This document shows, in pieces, positions 1 through 9,700 of a DNA stretch of 44,667 bases (the stretch's first letter is position 1; each line of letters opens with the position of its first letter). The DNA lies in NCBI GenBank assembly GCA_947589745.1, contig CANQCS010000016.1, positions 1 to 44,667 on the forward strand, in the 5' to 3' direction. Under the pieces are notes generated by a model. It was not told the DNA's origin. It was given only the letters and a program-made list of their open reading frames with translations, and ran no database searches. Made by a program: the position numbers and the translations under genes. The DNA is from an uncultured Oscillospiraceae bacterium (GTDB lineage: Bacteria; Bacillota; Clostridia; Oscillospirales; Oscillospiraceae).

Positions 1-2103
1 CTGGGCGCCTACGACCACAGCAAGCTGTACTTCGTGATCTGGACCACCACCATCTGGACCCTGCCCGGCAACCTGGCTATCGCCGTCCACCCCAGGGACA
101 GCTATGCTTTGGTGCGGAACAGTGCCAACGGCGAGGTCTATATCGTGGCCGAGGCCCTGGTGGAGAAGGTCATGGGCGTGGGCGGCATCAGCGACTACGA
201 GGTAGTGGAAACCCACCCCGGCAGCTTCTTCGAGTATATGCTGGCCAAGCACCCCTTCCTGCCCAAGACCTCCCAGCTCTGCACCGCCGAGTACGTCACT
301 ATGGACTCCGGTACCGGCTGCGTCCACACCGCCCCCGGCTTCGGCGCGGACGACTACGAGACCTGCAAGCGCTACGGCATGGAGATGGTGGTGCCCGTGG
401 ACGACCGGGGCCGCCACACCGACTACGCCGGGAAGTACGCCGGTATGTCCACCGACGAGTCCAACCCCGTCATTCTGGCGGACATGAGGGAGAGCGGTGT
501 GCTGTTCGCCTCCGAGGATATCGTCCACTCCTACCCCCACTGCTGGCGCTGCAAGAAGCCCATTATCTTCCGGGCCACCCCCCAGTGGTTCTGCTCCGTG
601 GACGCCTTCAAGGACGAGGCCTGCGCCGCCTGCGACGACGTGCGCTGGCTGCCCAGCTGGGGCATCGACCGGATGAAGTCCATGATCCGGGAGCGGGCCG
701 ACTGGTGCATCTCCCGCCAGCGCCGCTGGGGCCTGCCCATCCCCGTGTTCTACTGCGCCGACTGCGGCAAGCCCGTCTGCACTCCCGAGACCATCGAGGC
801 CGTCAGCAAGCTCTTTGCGGCCGAGGGCTCCAACGCCTGGTACGAGAAGGACGCCGCCGATATCCTGCCCGCCGGGTTCACCTGCCCCCACTGCGGGAAG
901 GGCACCTCCTTCACCAAGGAGGAGGACACCCTGGACGGCTGGTTCGACTCCGGCTCCACCCACTTTGCCTCCATGAAGAAGGACCAGGGCTTTTGGCCCG
1001 CCACCGTGTATATGGAGGGCCTGGACCAGTACCGCGGCTGGTTCCAGTCCAGCCTGCTCACCGCCGTGGGCGCCTTGGGCCAGGGCGCGCCCTTTAAGGA
1101 GTGCGTCACCCACGGCTGGACCGTGGACGGCGAGGGCAAGGCCATGCACAAGTCCCTGGGCAACGGCGTGGATCCCGCCGACGTCTTCAAGAAGTACGGC
1201 GCCGACATGATCCGCCTGTGGGCCGGATCCTCCGACTACCACGTGGACGTCCGCTGCTCCGACGCCATCTTTAAGCAGCTCTCTCAGAACTACCTAAAAT
1301 TCCGCAACACCGCCCGGTACTGCCTGGGCAACCTGGACGGGTTTGACCCCAACGACCTGGTCAAGCCGGAGGACATGCTGGAGCTGGACCGCTGGGCGGT
1401 GACCAAGCTGAACCAGCTCATCGTCCGGTGCTTCTCCGCCTATGACAACTATGAGTTCCACGTGGTGAGCCACGCCATCAACGACTTCTGCGTGGTGGAG
1501 CTGAGCAGCTTCTACCTGGATATCATCAAGGACCGGCTGTACTGCGAGGAGAAGGACGGCCTCCTCCGCCGCAGCGCCCAGACCGCCCTGTGGATGATCC
1601 TGGACACTATGACCAAGCTGTTCGCCCCCATTCTCTGCTTCACCTGCGACGAGATCTGGCAGGCCATGCCCCATAGGGAGGGCGACGACCCCCGGAACGT
1701 GCTGCTCAATGAGATGGACCAGCCCTTCGCCAACTATGCTCTGGATGAAGACGCCATGGCCGCTTGGAGCGGGCTGATCGACGTGCGGAATGCCGTCAAC
1801 GCGGCGCTGGAGCAGGCCCGGAACGAGAAACAGATCGGCAAGAGCCTGGAGGCCAAGGTGACCATCCCCGCCGGCAGGATCGCCGGATCGCGGCTGGTGG
1901 ACATGGATACCCTGGCTGATCTCTTGATCGTTTCCCAGGTGTCTGTTTCCGATGATGTGACAGACATCCAGGTGACCCCCGCCGAGGGCGAGAAGTGCCT
2001 GCGGTGCTGGAAGGTCCTGCCCGCCGTAGGGACCGACAGCGACCATCCGGGCCTCTGCCCCCGCTGCGCCAAGGTGGTCCGCAAGCTGGACGTGACGCTG
2101 TGA
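1..2103 (+). CDS. ileS: Isoleucine--tRNA ligase, 5' end outside window
   Basis: Charges tRNA-Ile with isoleucine in the cytoplasm. The frame is open from base 1, so the N-terminus with the HIGH motif lies upstream; 700 residues are visible. The CP1 editing domain shows the threonine-rich TTTIWTLPGN and the VHTAPGFGADDY motif, with the editing His and Asp kept. A KMSKS-type loop reads AMHKSLGN at about 1141-1164; the first Ser of the usual motif is His here. The anticodon-binding domain follows, and the C-terminus carries a zinc-binding CLRCW...CPRC pair, as in bacterial-type enzymes. The stop codon overlaps the next gene's start. Identification is firm. Confidence 0.97.
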   Translation: MGAYDHSKLYFVIWTTTIWTLPGNLAIAVHPRDSYALVRNSANGEVYIVAEALVEKVMGVGGISDYEVVETHPGSFFEYMLAKHPFLPKTSQLCTAEYVTMDSGTGCVHTAPGFGADDYETCKRYGMEMVVPVDDRGRHTDYAGKYAGMSTDESNPVILADMRESGVLFASEDIVHSYPHCWRCKKPIIFRATPQWFCSVDAFKDEACAACDDVRWLPSWGIDRMKSMIRERADWCISRQRRWGLPIPVFYCADCGKPVCTPETIEAVSKLFAAEGSNAWYEKDAADILPAGFTCPHCGKGTSFTKEEDTLDGWFDSGSTHFASMKKDQGFWPATVYMEGLDQYRGWFQSSLLTAVGALGQGAPFKECVTHGWTVDGEGKAMHKSLGNGVDPADVFKKYGADMIRLWAGSSDYHVDVRCSDAIFKQLSQNYLKFRNTARYCLGNLDGFDPNDLVKPEDMLELDRWAVTKLNQLIVRCFSAYDNYEFHVVSHAINDFCVVELSSFYLDIIKDRLYCEEKDGLLRRSAQTALWMILDTMTKLFAPILCFTCDEIWQAMPHREGDDPRNVLLNEMDQPFANYALDEDAMAAWSGLIDVRNAVNAALEQARNEKQIGKSLEAKVTIPAGRIAGSRLVDMDTLADLLIVSQVSVSDDVTDIQVTPAEGEKCLRCWKVLPAVGTDSDHPGLCPRCAKVVRKLDVTL

Positions 2104-2948
2104 GGACCACCCCGCGGGTGGCGGCTATCCACGACCTGAGCGCCTTCGGCCGCTGCTCCCTGACCATCGTGATCCCCACCCTCTCCGCCATGGGGGTCCA
2201 ATGCTGCCCGGTGCCCACGGCGTACCTCTCCACCCACACCGGCGGCTTCGGGGCCAACACCTTCCTGGACCTGACGGACCAGATGGGGCCGGTGCTGGCA
2301 CACTGGAAGAGCTTCAAGTTGACTTTCGACGCGGTGTACACCGGCTACATGGGCGGCGTGCGCCAGTCAGTGGAGGCAGCGGGGTACCTGGAGGCGTTCC
2401 GGGGCCCCGGCTGTCTCGCCGTGGTGGACCCGGTGCTGGGGGACCACGGGGCCCCCTACCGGGGCATTACGCCGGAGATCTGCGCTGCGGCCCGCGCCCT
2501 GGCGGACCAGGCGGACGTGCTGGTCCCCAACCGCACCGAGGCTGCTCTCCTGCTGGGCGCTGACTACGGCGATATCTGCCTGGACCGGGAGGCGGACTGC
2601 CGCCGCTGGGCGGAGGCCCTGAGCCGGGACGGGCGGCGGTCCGTGGTGCTGAAAGGTGTGTCCCTTGCGCCCGGGACCATCGGGGCCGTGTGCTTCGACC
2701 GGGACAGCGGGCAGACGGGCTTTGTGTCCGCGCCCCTGGCGCCGGGGGCGTTCCACGGTACCGGCGATCTGTTTGCCAGCGTCCTCACCGGGGCGCTGGT
2801 CACGGGAAAAACTTTGTCCGCCGCCGCCCAGCTGGCGGCGGACTTCACCGCCCTCTGTGCCCGGCGGACAGCGGAGCGGGGCCTCCCCGAGCGGGAGGGC
2901 ATCGACTTTGAACCGCTGCTGTACCGGCTGTACGGCCTGATGAGATAA
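2100..2948 (+). CDS. Pyridoxamine/pyridoxal kinase, PfkB-like fold
   Basis: Phosphorylates B6 vitamers for pyridoxal phosphate salvage. The 282-residue length fits the family. The N-terminus RVAAIHDLSAFGRCSL and the STHTGGFG segment match clostridial pyridoxamine kinases, and GTGDLFASVLTGAL near the C-terminus is the anion-hole and catalytic-Asp motif of ribokinase-like kinases. I place the start at the GTG at 2100, whose last bases form the ileS stop (GTGA overlap). An open frame continues upstream to 1995, but only inside ileS and without family similarity. No strong ribosome binding site precedes the GTG, so translation is probably coupled to ileS. PdxK and PdxY cannot be separated from sequence alone. 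Confidence 0.9.
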   Translation: MRTTPRVAAIHDLSAFGRCSLTIVIPTLSAMGVQCCPVPTAYLSTHTGGFGANTFLDLTDQMGPVLAHWKSFKLTFDAVYTGYMGGVRQSVEAAGYLEAFRGPGCLAVVDPVLGDHGAPYRGITPEICAAARALADQADVLVPNRTEAALLLGADYGDICLDREADCRRWAEALSRDGRRSVVLKGVSLAPGTIGAVCFDRDSGQTGFVSAPLAPGAFHGTGDLFASVLTGALVTGKTLSAAAQLAADFTALCARRTAERGLPEREGIDFEPLLYRLYGLMR

Positions 2949-2960
2949 AGGAGAAACCAC

Positions 2961-3611
2961 ATGATCTTAGTCCATCCCTCCATTGAGATCCTGACCGACA
3001 CCAGCTATGAGACCATGCTGAAAAAGATTGAGAAGATCGGCCGCGTGTGCTACAAGAGCGAGGACCGCATCAAGGACGGCAGCGCCGAGTCCTTCATCCG
3101 GGGCATCATCAAGCGGGGCCACGAGTCGGTCATCGAGCACGAGAGCATCAGCGTGCGGGTGGTGTGCGACCGGGGCGTCAGCCATGAGATCGTCCGCCAC
3201 CGGCTGGCCAGCTACAGCCAGGAGAGCACCCGGTACTGCAACTACACCAGCGACAAATTCTCCAACCAGATCTCCTGCATCGACCCCGCCACCGGCTTCG
3301 GCTACGACCTGGACGGCGAGGCGGACCGGAAGAAGTGGGAGATCTGGAAGGCCGCCATGGAGGACGCGGAGCGCCACTACTTCGCCCTGGTGTCCGCCGG
3401 GGCCAAGCCGGAGGAGGCCCGGGCCGTGCTGCCCAACGCCCTCAAGACGGAGATCGTCATGACCATGGACCTCCGGGAGTGGCGGCACTTCCTCCGCCTG
3501 CGCACCAGCCGCCGGGCCCATCCCCAGATCGCGGAGATCGCCAGGATGATCCAGGCGGAGTTCGTACAGAGGTATCCGGTGTTTTTTGAGGACCTGGATG
3601 TCTCCTGCTGA
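2961..3611 (+). CDS. thyX: FAD-dependent thymidylate synthase ThyX
   Basis: Makes dTMP from dUMP with methylenetetrahydrofolate and FAD, replacing ThyA. At 216 residues it is a normal ThyX length. The defining RHRxxSxxxxSxR motif is present as RHRLASYSQESTRY at residues 79-92. The C-terminal part has the usual DLREWRHFLRLRTSRRAHPQ block, split here as DLREWRHFLRLR followed by TSRRAHPQIAEIA. An AAAGGAG ribosome binding site sits just before the ATG, 12 bp after the kinase gene, so it is probably cotranscribed. No thyA is visible in the window. Confidence 0.96.
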   Translation: MILVHPSIEILTDTSYETMLKKIEKIGRVCYKSEDRIKDGSAESFIRGIIKRGHESVIEHESISVRVVCDRGVSHEIVRHRLASYSQESTRYCNYTSDKFSNQISCIDPATGFGYDLDGEADRKKWEIWKAAMEDAERHYFALVSAGAKPEEARAVLPNALKTEIVMTMDLREWRHFLRLRTSRRAHPQIAEIARMIQAEFVQRYPVFFEDLDVSC

Positions 3612-3626
3612 AAGGAACCTTATCGT

Positions 3627-4064
3627 ATGATCAGATTGGAAGAGGTTGGCCCAGAAAATTGGAGATATGATCTCAAGGTATCGGAGGAACAAGAGCGCTA
3701 TGTCTCCGACAGAATGTGCCTGCTGGCCAGGGCCTATGCCTATCGGGAGAGCAGAAGCAGGGCGCTTCTCATTTACCATGGGGAGACCCCTGTGGGGATG
3801 GCCCTGTATTACGATCTGGATGATTGGGGTGCGTATGACTTCAGCCAGTTCTTCATCGACCGGCGCTATCAGGGCCGGGGCTTCGGCACCGAGGCAGCCC
3901 GGCAGATCCTGGAGATGATGGAGCGCGACGGCAGGTATGACAAAGTCGTCCTGTGCTATATCGACGGGAACGAGGCCGCGAAGAGGATGTACGAAAACCT
4001 GGGGTTCCATTTGACGGGAGAGCGCTATGAGGATGAGATCACCATGGAAAAGACATTCCGGTAG
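3627..4064 (+). CDS. GNAT-family N-acetyltransferase, copy A
   Basis: A 145-residue Gcn5-related acetyltransferase. The acetyl-CoA loop is visible as RRYQGRGFGTEAARQIL, and the C-terminal GNEAAKRMYENLGF block is typical of the fold. The N-terminal LKVSEEQERYV resembles the diamine/spermidine acetyltransferase (BltD-like) branch, so a polyamine or small amine substrate is plausible but unproven. It starts 15 bp after thyX. A close paralogue is encoded on the opposite strand at 37590-38027, with roughly two thirds identical residues by eye. Likely end of the ileS-thyX transcript. Confidence 0.88.
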   Translation: MIRLEEVGPENWRYDLKVSEEQERYVSDRMCLLARAYAYRESRSRALLIYHGETPVGMALYYDLDDWGAYDFSQFFIDRRYQGRGFGTEAARQILEMMERDGRYDKVVLCYIDGNEAAKRMYENLGFHLTGERYEDEITMEKTFR

Positions 4065-4109
4065 CATACCCCACCATGGGAACAGCGGAATGATGGAAGC
4101 ATAAAAACA

Positions 4110-4134
4110 AGGCCGTCCCTTTGGGACGGCCTTT
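4110..4134. terminator. Perfect 10-bp hairpin between GNAT gene and recG
   Basis: Arms AGGCCGTCCC and GGGACGGCCT around a TTT loop. On the plus strand it is followed only by TTGG, a poor tail; on the minus strand the tail is T-rich (TTGTTTTTAT). It may end the upstream transcript weakly, or work better against antisense transcription. It lies directly upstream of the recG ribosome binding site. Confidence 0.55.
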
Positions 4135-4149
4135 GGAAAAGGAGGGGCC

Positions 4150-6198
4150 ATGCCTGACCTGACCACCAACGTCCGCTACATCAAGGGCATCGGAGAGCAG
4201 CGGGCCAAGAGCCTGCAAAAACTGGGGATCTACACCCTCCGGGACCTGATCTCCTACTTCCCCCGGGCCTACGACGACCGGCGGACCTTTCGGAAGATCA
4301 AGGACCTCCAGGACGGCGAGACCGCCTGCGTGGAGGCCATGGTGGCCGCCGCCCCCACCCTCAGCCGCGTCCGCAAGGGCCTGGAGCTGGTGAAGCTGCG
4401 GGCGGTGGACGAGACCGGGGCGCTGGATATCACGTTCTTCAACCAGGCCTATCTGAAGGACAACCTCCGGGCCGGGGAGACCTACACCTTCTTTGGCAAG
4501 GCGGAGGGGGCCCTGACCCGGAAGTCCATGGCCAACCCCATCGTGGAGCGGGAGGGCAGCCGCCTGATGACGGGCCGCATCATGCCCATCTATCCCCTCA
4601 CCGCCGGAATCAGCCAGCTGATGCTGGTGAAGGCGGTGGAGCAAGGGCTGGCGGCCTGCCGGGACCTGCTGCCGGACCCCATCCCCGACGGGGTGCGGAT
4701 GGAGCACCAGCTCTGCCGCATCGGCTACGCCTACGAACAGATCCACTTTCCCCGCAGCGAGGAGGAGCTGGCCATCGCCCGGCGGCGGCTGGTGTTCGAG
4801 GAGCTGTTCCTGCTGGCCCTGGGGCTCAAGCGGCTGCGGAGCCGCCGGGAGGGGCTGACCTGCGCGGCCTGGGCCCATACGGACCTGAGCGATTTTTATG
4901 CCCGCCTGCCCTTCTCCCTCACCGGGGCACAGCGGCGGGCCATCGGCGATATCCTCCGGGACGTGGCCTCGGGCCGCCCCATGAACCGGCTGGTCCAGGG
5001 TGACGTAGGCTCCGGCAAGACCATGGTGGCCGCGGCGGCCATGGTCTGCGCGGCGCGGAACGGGCGGCAGGCGGCCATGATGGCCCCCACGGAGCTGCTG
5101 GCGGAGCAGCACTACCGGGGGCTGGCCCCGCTGCTGGAGAGCCTGGGCGTCACCTGTGTGCTGCTGACCGGCGGCATGGGCGTCAAAAAGCGGCGGGAGG
5201 CCCTGGCGAAGCTGGCCTCCGGCGAGGCCCAGACCGTCATCGGCACCCACGCCCTCATCAGCGCCGACGTGGTCTATCAAGACTTGGGACTGGTGGTGAC
5301 CGACGAGCAGCACCGCTTCGGCGTAGGCCAGCGGTCCGCCCTCACCGCCAAGGGGGAGAGCCCCCACCTGCTGGTCATGTCCGCTACGCCCATCCCCCGG
5401 ACCCTGGCCCTTATCATCTACGGAGACCTGGACGTGTCCATCATCGACGAGCTGCCCCCTGGGCGGCAGAAGATCGACACCTTCGCTGTGCCGGGGTCCT
5501 ACCATCAGCGGGTGTACAACTTTCTCCGCAAGGAGATCGCGGCGGGCCGCCAGGCCTATATCATCTGCTCCATGGTGGAGGAGAACGACGCCATCCCCGA
5601 CGACCGCAAAGCCGCCACGGAGTACGCGGCCATGCTCCAGACCCAGGTGTTCCCGGACCTCCGGGTGGCCTGCGTCCACGGGCGGATGAAGAGTAAGGAA
5701 AAGGACCGGGTGATGGCCGCCTTCGCCAACCGGGAGACGGACATTCTGGTCTCCACCACGGTGGTGGAGGTGGGCGTGGACGTGCCCAACGCCACGGTGA
5801 TGGTGGTGGAGGACGCGGACCGCTTCGGCCTCAGCCAGCTCCACCAGCTCCGGGGCCGGGTGGGCCGGGGGCAGTACAAGTCCTACTGCATCCTGATCTC
5901 CGACAACCGGGCCGAGGAGACCCGGGCCCGGCTGAAGGTCATGACCAAGACCGCCGACGGGTTCCGGATCGCGGAGGAGGACCTGCGGCTGCGGGGCCCC
6001 GGCGACTTCTTCGGCCAGCGGCAGCACGGCCTGCCCGCCCTGAAGGTGGCGGACCTGAGCTGTGACGTGGCCCTCCTGAAGGAGGCCCAGACCGCGGCGG
6101 AGCGGCTGCTGGAGCGGGACCCGGAGCTGAAGGACGCCCCCGTGACCGCCCAGCGAATCGAGCTGCTGTTCACCGCCGGGGGAGATACGTTGAATTGA
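4150..6198 (+). CDS. recG: ATP-dependent DNA helicase RecG
   Basis: Branch-migrating helicase that remodels stalled replication forks and Holliday junctions. The 682 residues match the usual length. Order: N-terminal wedge domain with OB fold (about residues 60-150), then a superfamily 2 helicase core with Walker A GDVGSGKT at residues 284-291, DEQHRFG at 385, SATPIPRTLA, and the C-terminal HQLRGRVGRG (motif VI). The RecG-type C-terminus contains LRLRGPGDFFGQRQHG. An AAGGAGGGGCC ribosome binding site fixes the ATG. No partner genes are adjacent; the 3' end faces the small gene at 6304-6465. Confidence 0.97.
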   Translation: MPDLTTNVRYIKGIGEQRAKSLQKLGIYTLRDLISYFPRAYDDRRTFRKIKDLQDGETACVEAMVAAAPTLSRVRKGLELVKLRAVDETGALDITFFNQAYLKDNLRAGETYTFFGKAEGALTRKSMANPIVEREGSRLMTGRIMPIYPLTAGISQLMLVKAVEQGLAACRDLLPDPIPDGVRMEHQLCRIGYAYEQIHFPRSEEELAIARRRLVFEELFLLALGLKRLRSRREGLTCAAWAHTDLSDFYARLPFSLTGAQRRAIGDILRDVASGRPMNRLVQGDVGSGKTMVAAAAMVCAARNGRQAAMMAPTELLAEQHYRGLAPLLESLGVTCVLLTGGMGVKKRREALAKLASGEAQTVIGTHALISADVVYQDLGLVVTDEQHRFGVGQRSALTAKGESPHLLVMSATPIPRTLALIIYGDLDVSIIDELPPGRQKIDTFAVPGSYHQRVYNFLRKEIAAGRQAYIICSMVEENDAIPDDRKAATEYAAMLQTQVFPDLRVACVHGRMKSKEKDRVMAAFANRETDILVSTTVVEVGVDVPNATVMVVEDADRFGLSQLHQLRGRVGRGQYKSYCILISDNRAEETRARLKVMTKTADGFRIAEEDLRLRGPGDFFGQRQHGLPALKVADLSCDVALLKEAQTAAERLLERDPELKDAPVTAQRIELLFTAGGDTLN

Positions 6199-6223
6199 TC
6201 TGCTTTCGTTTCGGAGAAGAATC

Positions 6224-6261
6224 AGCAAGGACCAGGCGGCGTGTGCCGTCTGGTCCTTGCT
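6224..6261. terminator. 17-bp hairpin between convergent recG and small gene
   Basis: Left arm 6224-6240, loop GTGT, right arm 6245-6261; all positions pair apart from one G-T wobble. It lies between two convergent genes, so it probably ends both transcripts, although neither side has a long T run (ATATTTCC on the plus side). Confidence 0.65.
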
Positions 6262-6303
6262 ATATTTCCATGTGCGGCAGCACATGGCCGGGCTAGGTAT
6301 TTG

Positions 6304-6465
6304 CTATTGCTGCGTGATGTAGTGCTCCTCCGCCTCTCTGAGGGCGGAGAGAAGGATTTCCCCCGCGCGGCGGATGAGGTCCGCGTCGGGGTCGAACTGC
6401 TCCAGAACGGTGATGGCCCGGTCGATCTGTCCCACAAGATTTGCGTACTCTTTTTGGTAATCCAT
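6304..6465 (-). CDS. Small acidic protein of 53 residues, unknown function
   Basis: I do not recognise the family. The product begins MDYQKEYANLVGQID and is rich in Glu, Asp, Ala and Leu, with amphipathic helix character throughout, no Cys and no membrane segment. The start is chosen because GGAGG lies eight bases before this ATG (complement of 6470-6480). An open frame continues 14 codons upstream but has no ribosome binding site. It converges on recG with a shared hairpin. A -10-like TATACT on the minus strand at 6607-6612 could be its promoter. The residue pattern and ribosome binding site support a real gene. Confidence 0.68.
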   Translation of the reverse strand: MDYQKEYANLVGQIDRAITVLEQFDPDADLIRRAGEILLSALREAEEHYITQQ

Positions 6466-6693
6466 AGAATGACCTCCGTAGATTGGGCCCGGGCAGGCAG
6501 CGGGCAAAAAATGGGTGGATATACAGAGAGGCCCGCGGGAACGGCCCCCGGCGAAGATCCACGGACAGTGGTGAAAAACGGCGGCGGCTGTCGCTCTCTG
6601 TCACATAGTATAGCGAACGCAGATGAAATATCCTGTCGAAACCTGTCGGGCGGCAAAATTTATTTCTGACTTCTTTTTTGCCGCAAACACTAC
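6466..6693. other. Intergenic control region upstream of glycoside operon
   Basis: No gene seen. On the plus strand it contains a tandem CCTGTCG repeat near 6632-6648 and an inverted repeat GCGGCAAAA (6650-6658) / TTTTGCCGC (6676-6684) just upstream of the operon promoter. The minus-strand -10-like TATACT for the 53-residue protein also lies here. The whole region may be a shared divergent control region. Confidence 0.45.
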
Positions 6694-6699
6694 TTGCGG
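6681..6699. promoter_or_regulatory. Possible operator overlapping the -35 box
   Basis: Inverted repeat CCGCAA-N7-TTGCGG, its right half being the -35 element. A protein bound here would block RNA polymerase. The regulator is not identified, and no LacI, AraC or GntR gene is present in the window. Inference only. Confidence 0.45.
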
Positions 6700-6722
6700 G
6701 ATAGGCACCCGGGTTGTATAAT
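6694..6722 (+). promoter_or_regulatory. Sigma-A promoter of glycoside operon
   Basis: TTGCGG (6694-6699), a 17-bp spacer and a perfect TATAAT (6717-6722), 48 bp before the MFS-GH2 start codon. The -35 is also the right arm of the palindrome at 6681-6699. Confidence 0.85.
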
Positions 6723-6769
6723 ACAAGATATAGTGGTTTGCATTTATTTTCCAGAAGGAGGCAGGATCA

Positions 6770-9700
6770 ATGGCTCGGAATCGGGAAAACGCCCTGGGGA
6801 TGCGGACATGGCTGGCCATGCTCTCTTTTGGACTCATCGGTCAGATCGCGTGGGTCGTGGAGAACATGTATTTCAACGTGTTCTTATACAACACCATCAC
6901 CGGCGACAGCGGCATGATCGCCGCCATGGTGGCGGCCAGCGCCGTGGTGGCGGCGGTGACCACCCTCTTTGTGGGGGCCCTGTCGGACAAATTGGGGGTC
7001 CGGAAGCCCATTATCGTGGGCGGCTATCTGCTCTGGGGCCTCAGCGTCATGGCCTTCGCCCTGGTATCGGTGGACGGCCTGGGGTGGCTGCTGGGGGCGG
7101 CCCGGGCTGTCCACGCCGCGGCGGTGCTGGTCATCGTGCTGGACTGCGTCATGACCTTTTTCGGCAGCAGCGCCAACGACGCCGCCTTCAACGCCTGGGT
7201 CACCGACGTGACCAACGACCGGAACCGGGGCCGGGTAGAGGCGGTGCTGGCGGTGATGCCGCTGGTGTCCATGCTGGTGGTCTTCGGCGCTTTGGACGGC
7301 CTCACCGCCCAGGGGAGGTGGGGCGCCTTCTTCCTCATCGTGGGCGGCCTCACCATGCTGGGCGGCGTGCTGGGCCGGTTCCTCATCCGGGAGCCGGAGT
7401 CCCTCCGGCGGGCGGAGGGCAACTATCTGGCCAACATCCTCTACGGCCTCCGGCCCGATGTGGTGCTGAAAAATCCGGGGCTGTACCTGTCCCTCCTGGC
7501 CCTGGCGGTGTACTCCGCCAGCCAGCAGGTGTACATGCCCTACCTTATCATCTACATCCAGCGGTTCCTGGGCTTTGACGACTACGCCGTCATCCTGGGC
7601 GTGGTGCTTATCGCCGCCAGCGTCATCAGCGTGATCTTCGGACGGATCATCGACAAGCACGGCAAGCGGACCGTGGCGGTCCCGGCGGCCGTCGTGGCCG
7701 CTGTGGGGCTGCTGCTCATGTGCTTCGCCAGGAGCATGGCCTTCGTCATCGCCGCCGGGATCGTCATGCTGGGGGCCAGCATGGTCCTCTCCGCCTGTCT
7801 CCAGGGCCTCATCCGGGACTACACCCCGGCGGGCAAGGCCGGACAGTTCCAGGGCATCCGCATCCTCTTCCAGGTGCTGATCCCCATGGTCACCGGGCCC
7901 TTCATCGGCTCCGCCGTCATCGGCCACACCGGCATGACCTACAACGACCTGGGCGTTATCAAGGAGGTGCCCACGCCGGGCATCTTCGCCGCCTCGGCGG
8001 TGGTGCTGGCCCTCATCGCCCTGCCCCTGTGGCGGCTGGGCCGCCGGGAGGCGCGAAGGGCCCAGGGCCGCAAAGAGGCCCTGCGGCCCATGCTCACCCC
8101 GTGGGGCGAGCGGCTGGACCGGGAGCACCCCCTGCCGGAGTATCCCCGCCCCCAGCTGCGGCGGGACAGCTATCTCAACCTGAACGGCCCCTGGGAGTAC
8201 GCCATCCTCCCCACCGGGAAGGAGCCCAAAAAGTACCAAGGGGAGATCGTGGTGCCCTTCTCCCCGGAGACGCTCCTGTCCGGGGTGGGCCGCCGGTTGG
8301 AGCCCGGCGAGACGTTGTGGTACCGGCGGACCTTCGCCCTGCCGGAGGGGTTCCGGAAGGACCGGGTGCTGCTCCACTTCGGCGCGGTGGACCAGTGCTG
8401 CCGGGTGTTCGTCAACGGCAAACAGGCCGGGGAGCATAAGGGCGGCTATCTGCCCTTCACCTGCGACATCACGGAGCAGATGACGGCGGAGGACAACACC
8501 CTGGTGGTGGCCGTCACCGACGACACCAGCCGCTCCTGCCACGCCTACGGCAAACAGAGCTTCACCCCCGGCGGCATCTGGTACACGCCCCAGAGCGGCA
8601 TCTGGCAGACGGTGTGGCTGGAGTCCGTGCCGGAGAACTACGTCCAGCATCTGACCATCACGCCCCTCTACGACCAGCGGCAGGTCCGGGTCACTGTCAA
8701 GGCCTCCGCGCCGGTGGGCGCGGCGGTGACGGTCCTGCAGGAGGGCGAGGTCGTCGCCGAGGGCCGCACGGACCCGGAGGGCCAGGTCACCCTGGACCTG
8801 TGGCGGGACCGGTTCCGGCCCTGGAGCCCCGACGACCCGTTCCTCTACGGCCTGACGGTGGACCTGGACGGGGATAAGGTGGAGAGCTACTTCGGGATGC
8901 GCAAGCTGGGCGTGACCACTGTGGACGGCAGGAAGGTCCTGGCCCTCAATGACGCCCCCATCTTCATGAGCGGCGTGCTGGACCAGGGCTACTGGAGCGA
9001 CGGACTGTACACGGCCCCCTCCGACGAGGCCATGATCTACGATATCCAGACCATGAAGGACTGCGGCTTCAACATGCTCCGCAAACACATCAAGGTCGAG
9101 CCCCTGCGGTGGTACTACCACTGCGACCGGCTGGGGATGCTGGTGTGGCAGGACCTGGTCAGCGGCGGGGACAGGCAGAGCCCGTGGGTCACCACGTTCC
9201 TGCCCTTCGCGGGCATCCATCTGCGGGACAACAAGTACCCGCGCTTCGGCCGCGGCAGCGAGGAGAGCCGGGACCAGTTCGTGCAGGACCTGTACGACAC
9301 GGTGGAGCTGCTGTACAACACGCCCTCCGTGGCGGTGTGGGTGCCCTTCAACGAGGGCTGGGGGCAGTTCGACAGCCTGCAGATCACCCAGATCCTCTGG
9401 GAGGAGGACCCCACCCGGCTGGTGGACCACGCCAGCGGCTGGCACGACCAGGGCGGCGGGGACTTCAAGAGCCGTCACATCTATTTCCGCCCGGTCCGCA
9501 TGAAGCGGGACAAGAACCGCATCCTGGCCCTGACGGAGTTCGGCGGCTACAGCCTCCCGGTGGAGGGCCACACGGCCAGCCAGAAGGAGTTCGGCTACAA
9601 GACCTTCCGGGAGCAGGAGGCGTTCATGGACGCCTTCGAGGCGCTGTACCTGAAGGAGGTGCTGCCCTGCCGGGACCAGGAGGGGCTGTCCGTGGCGGTG

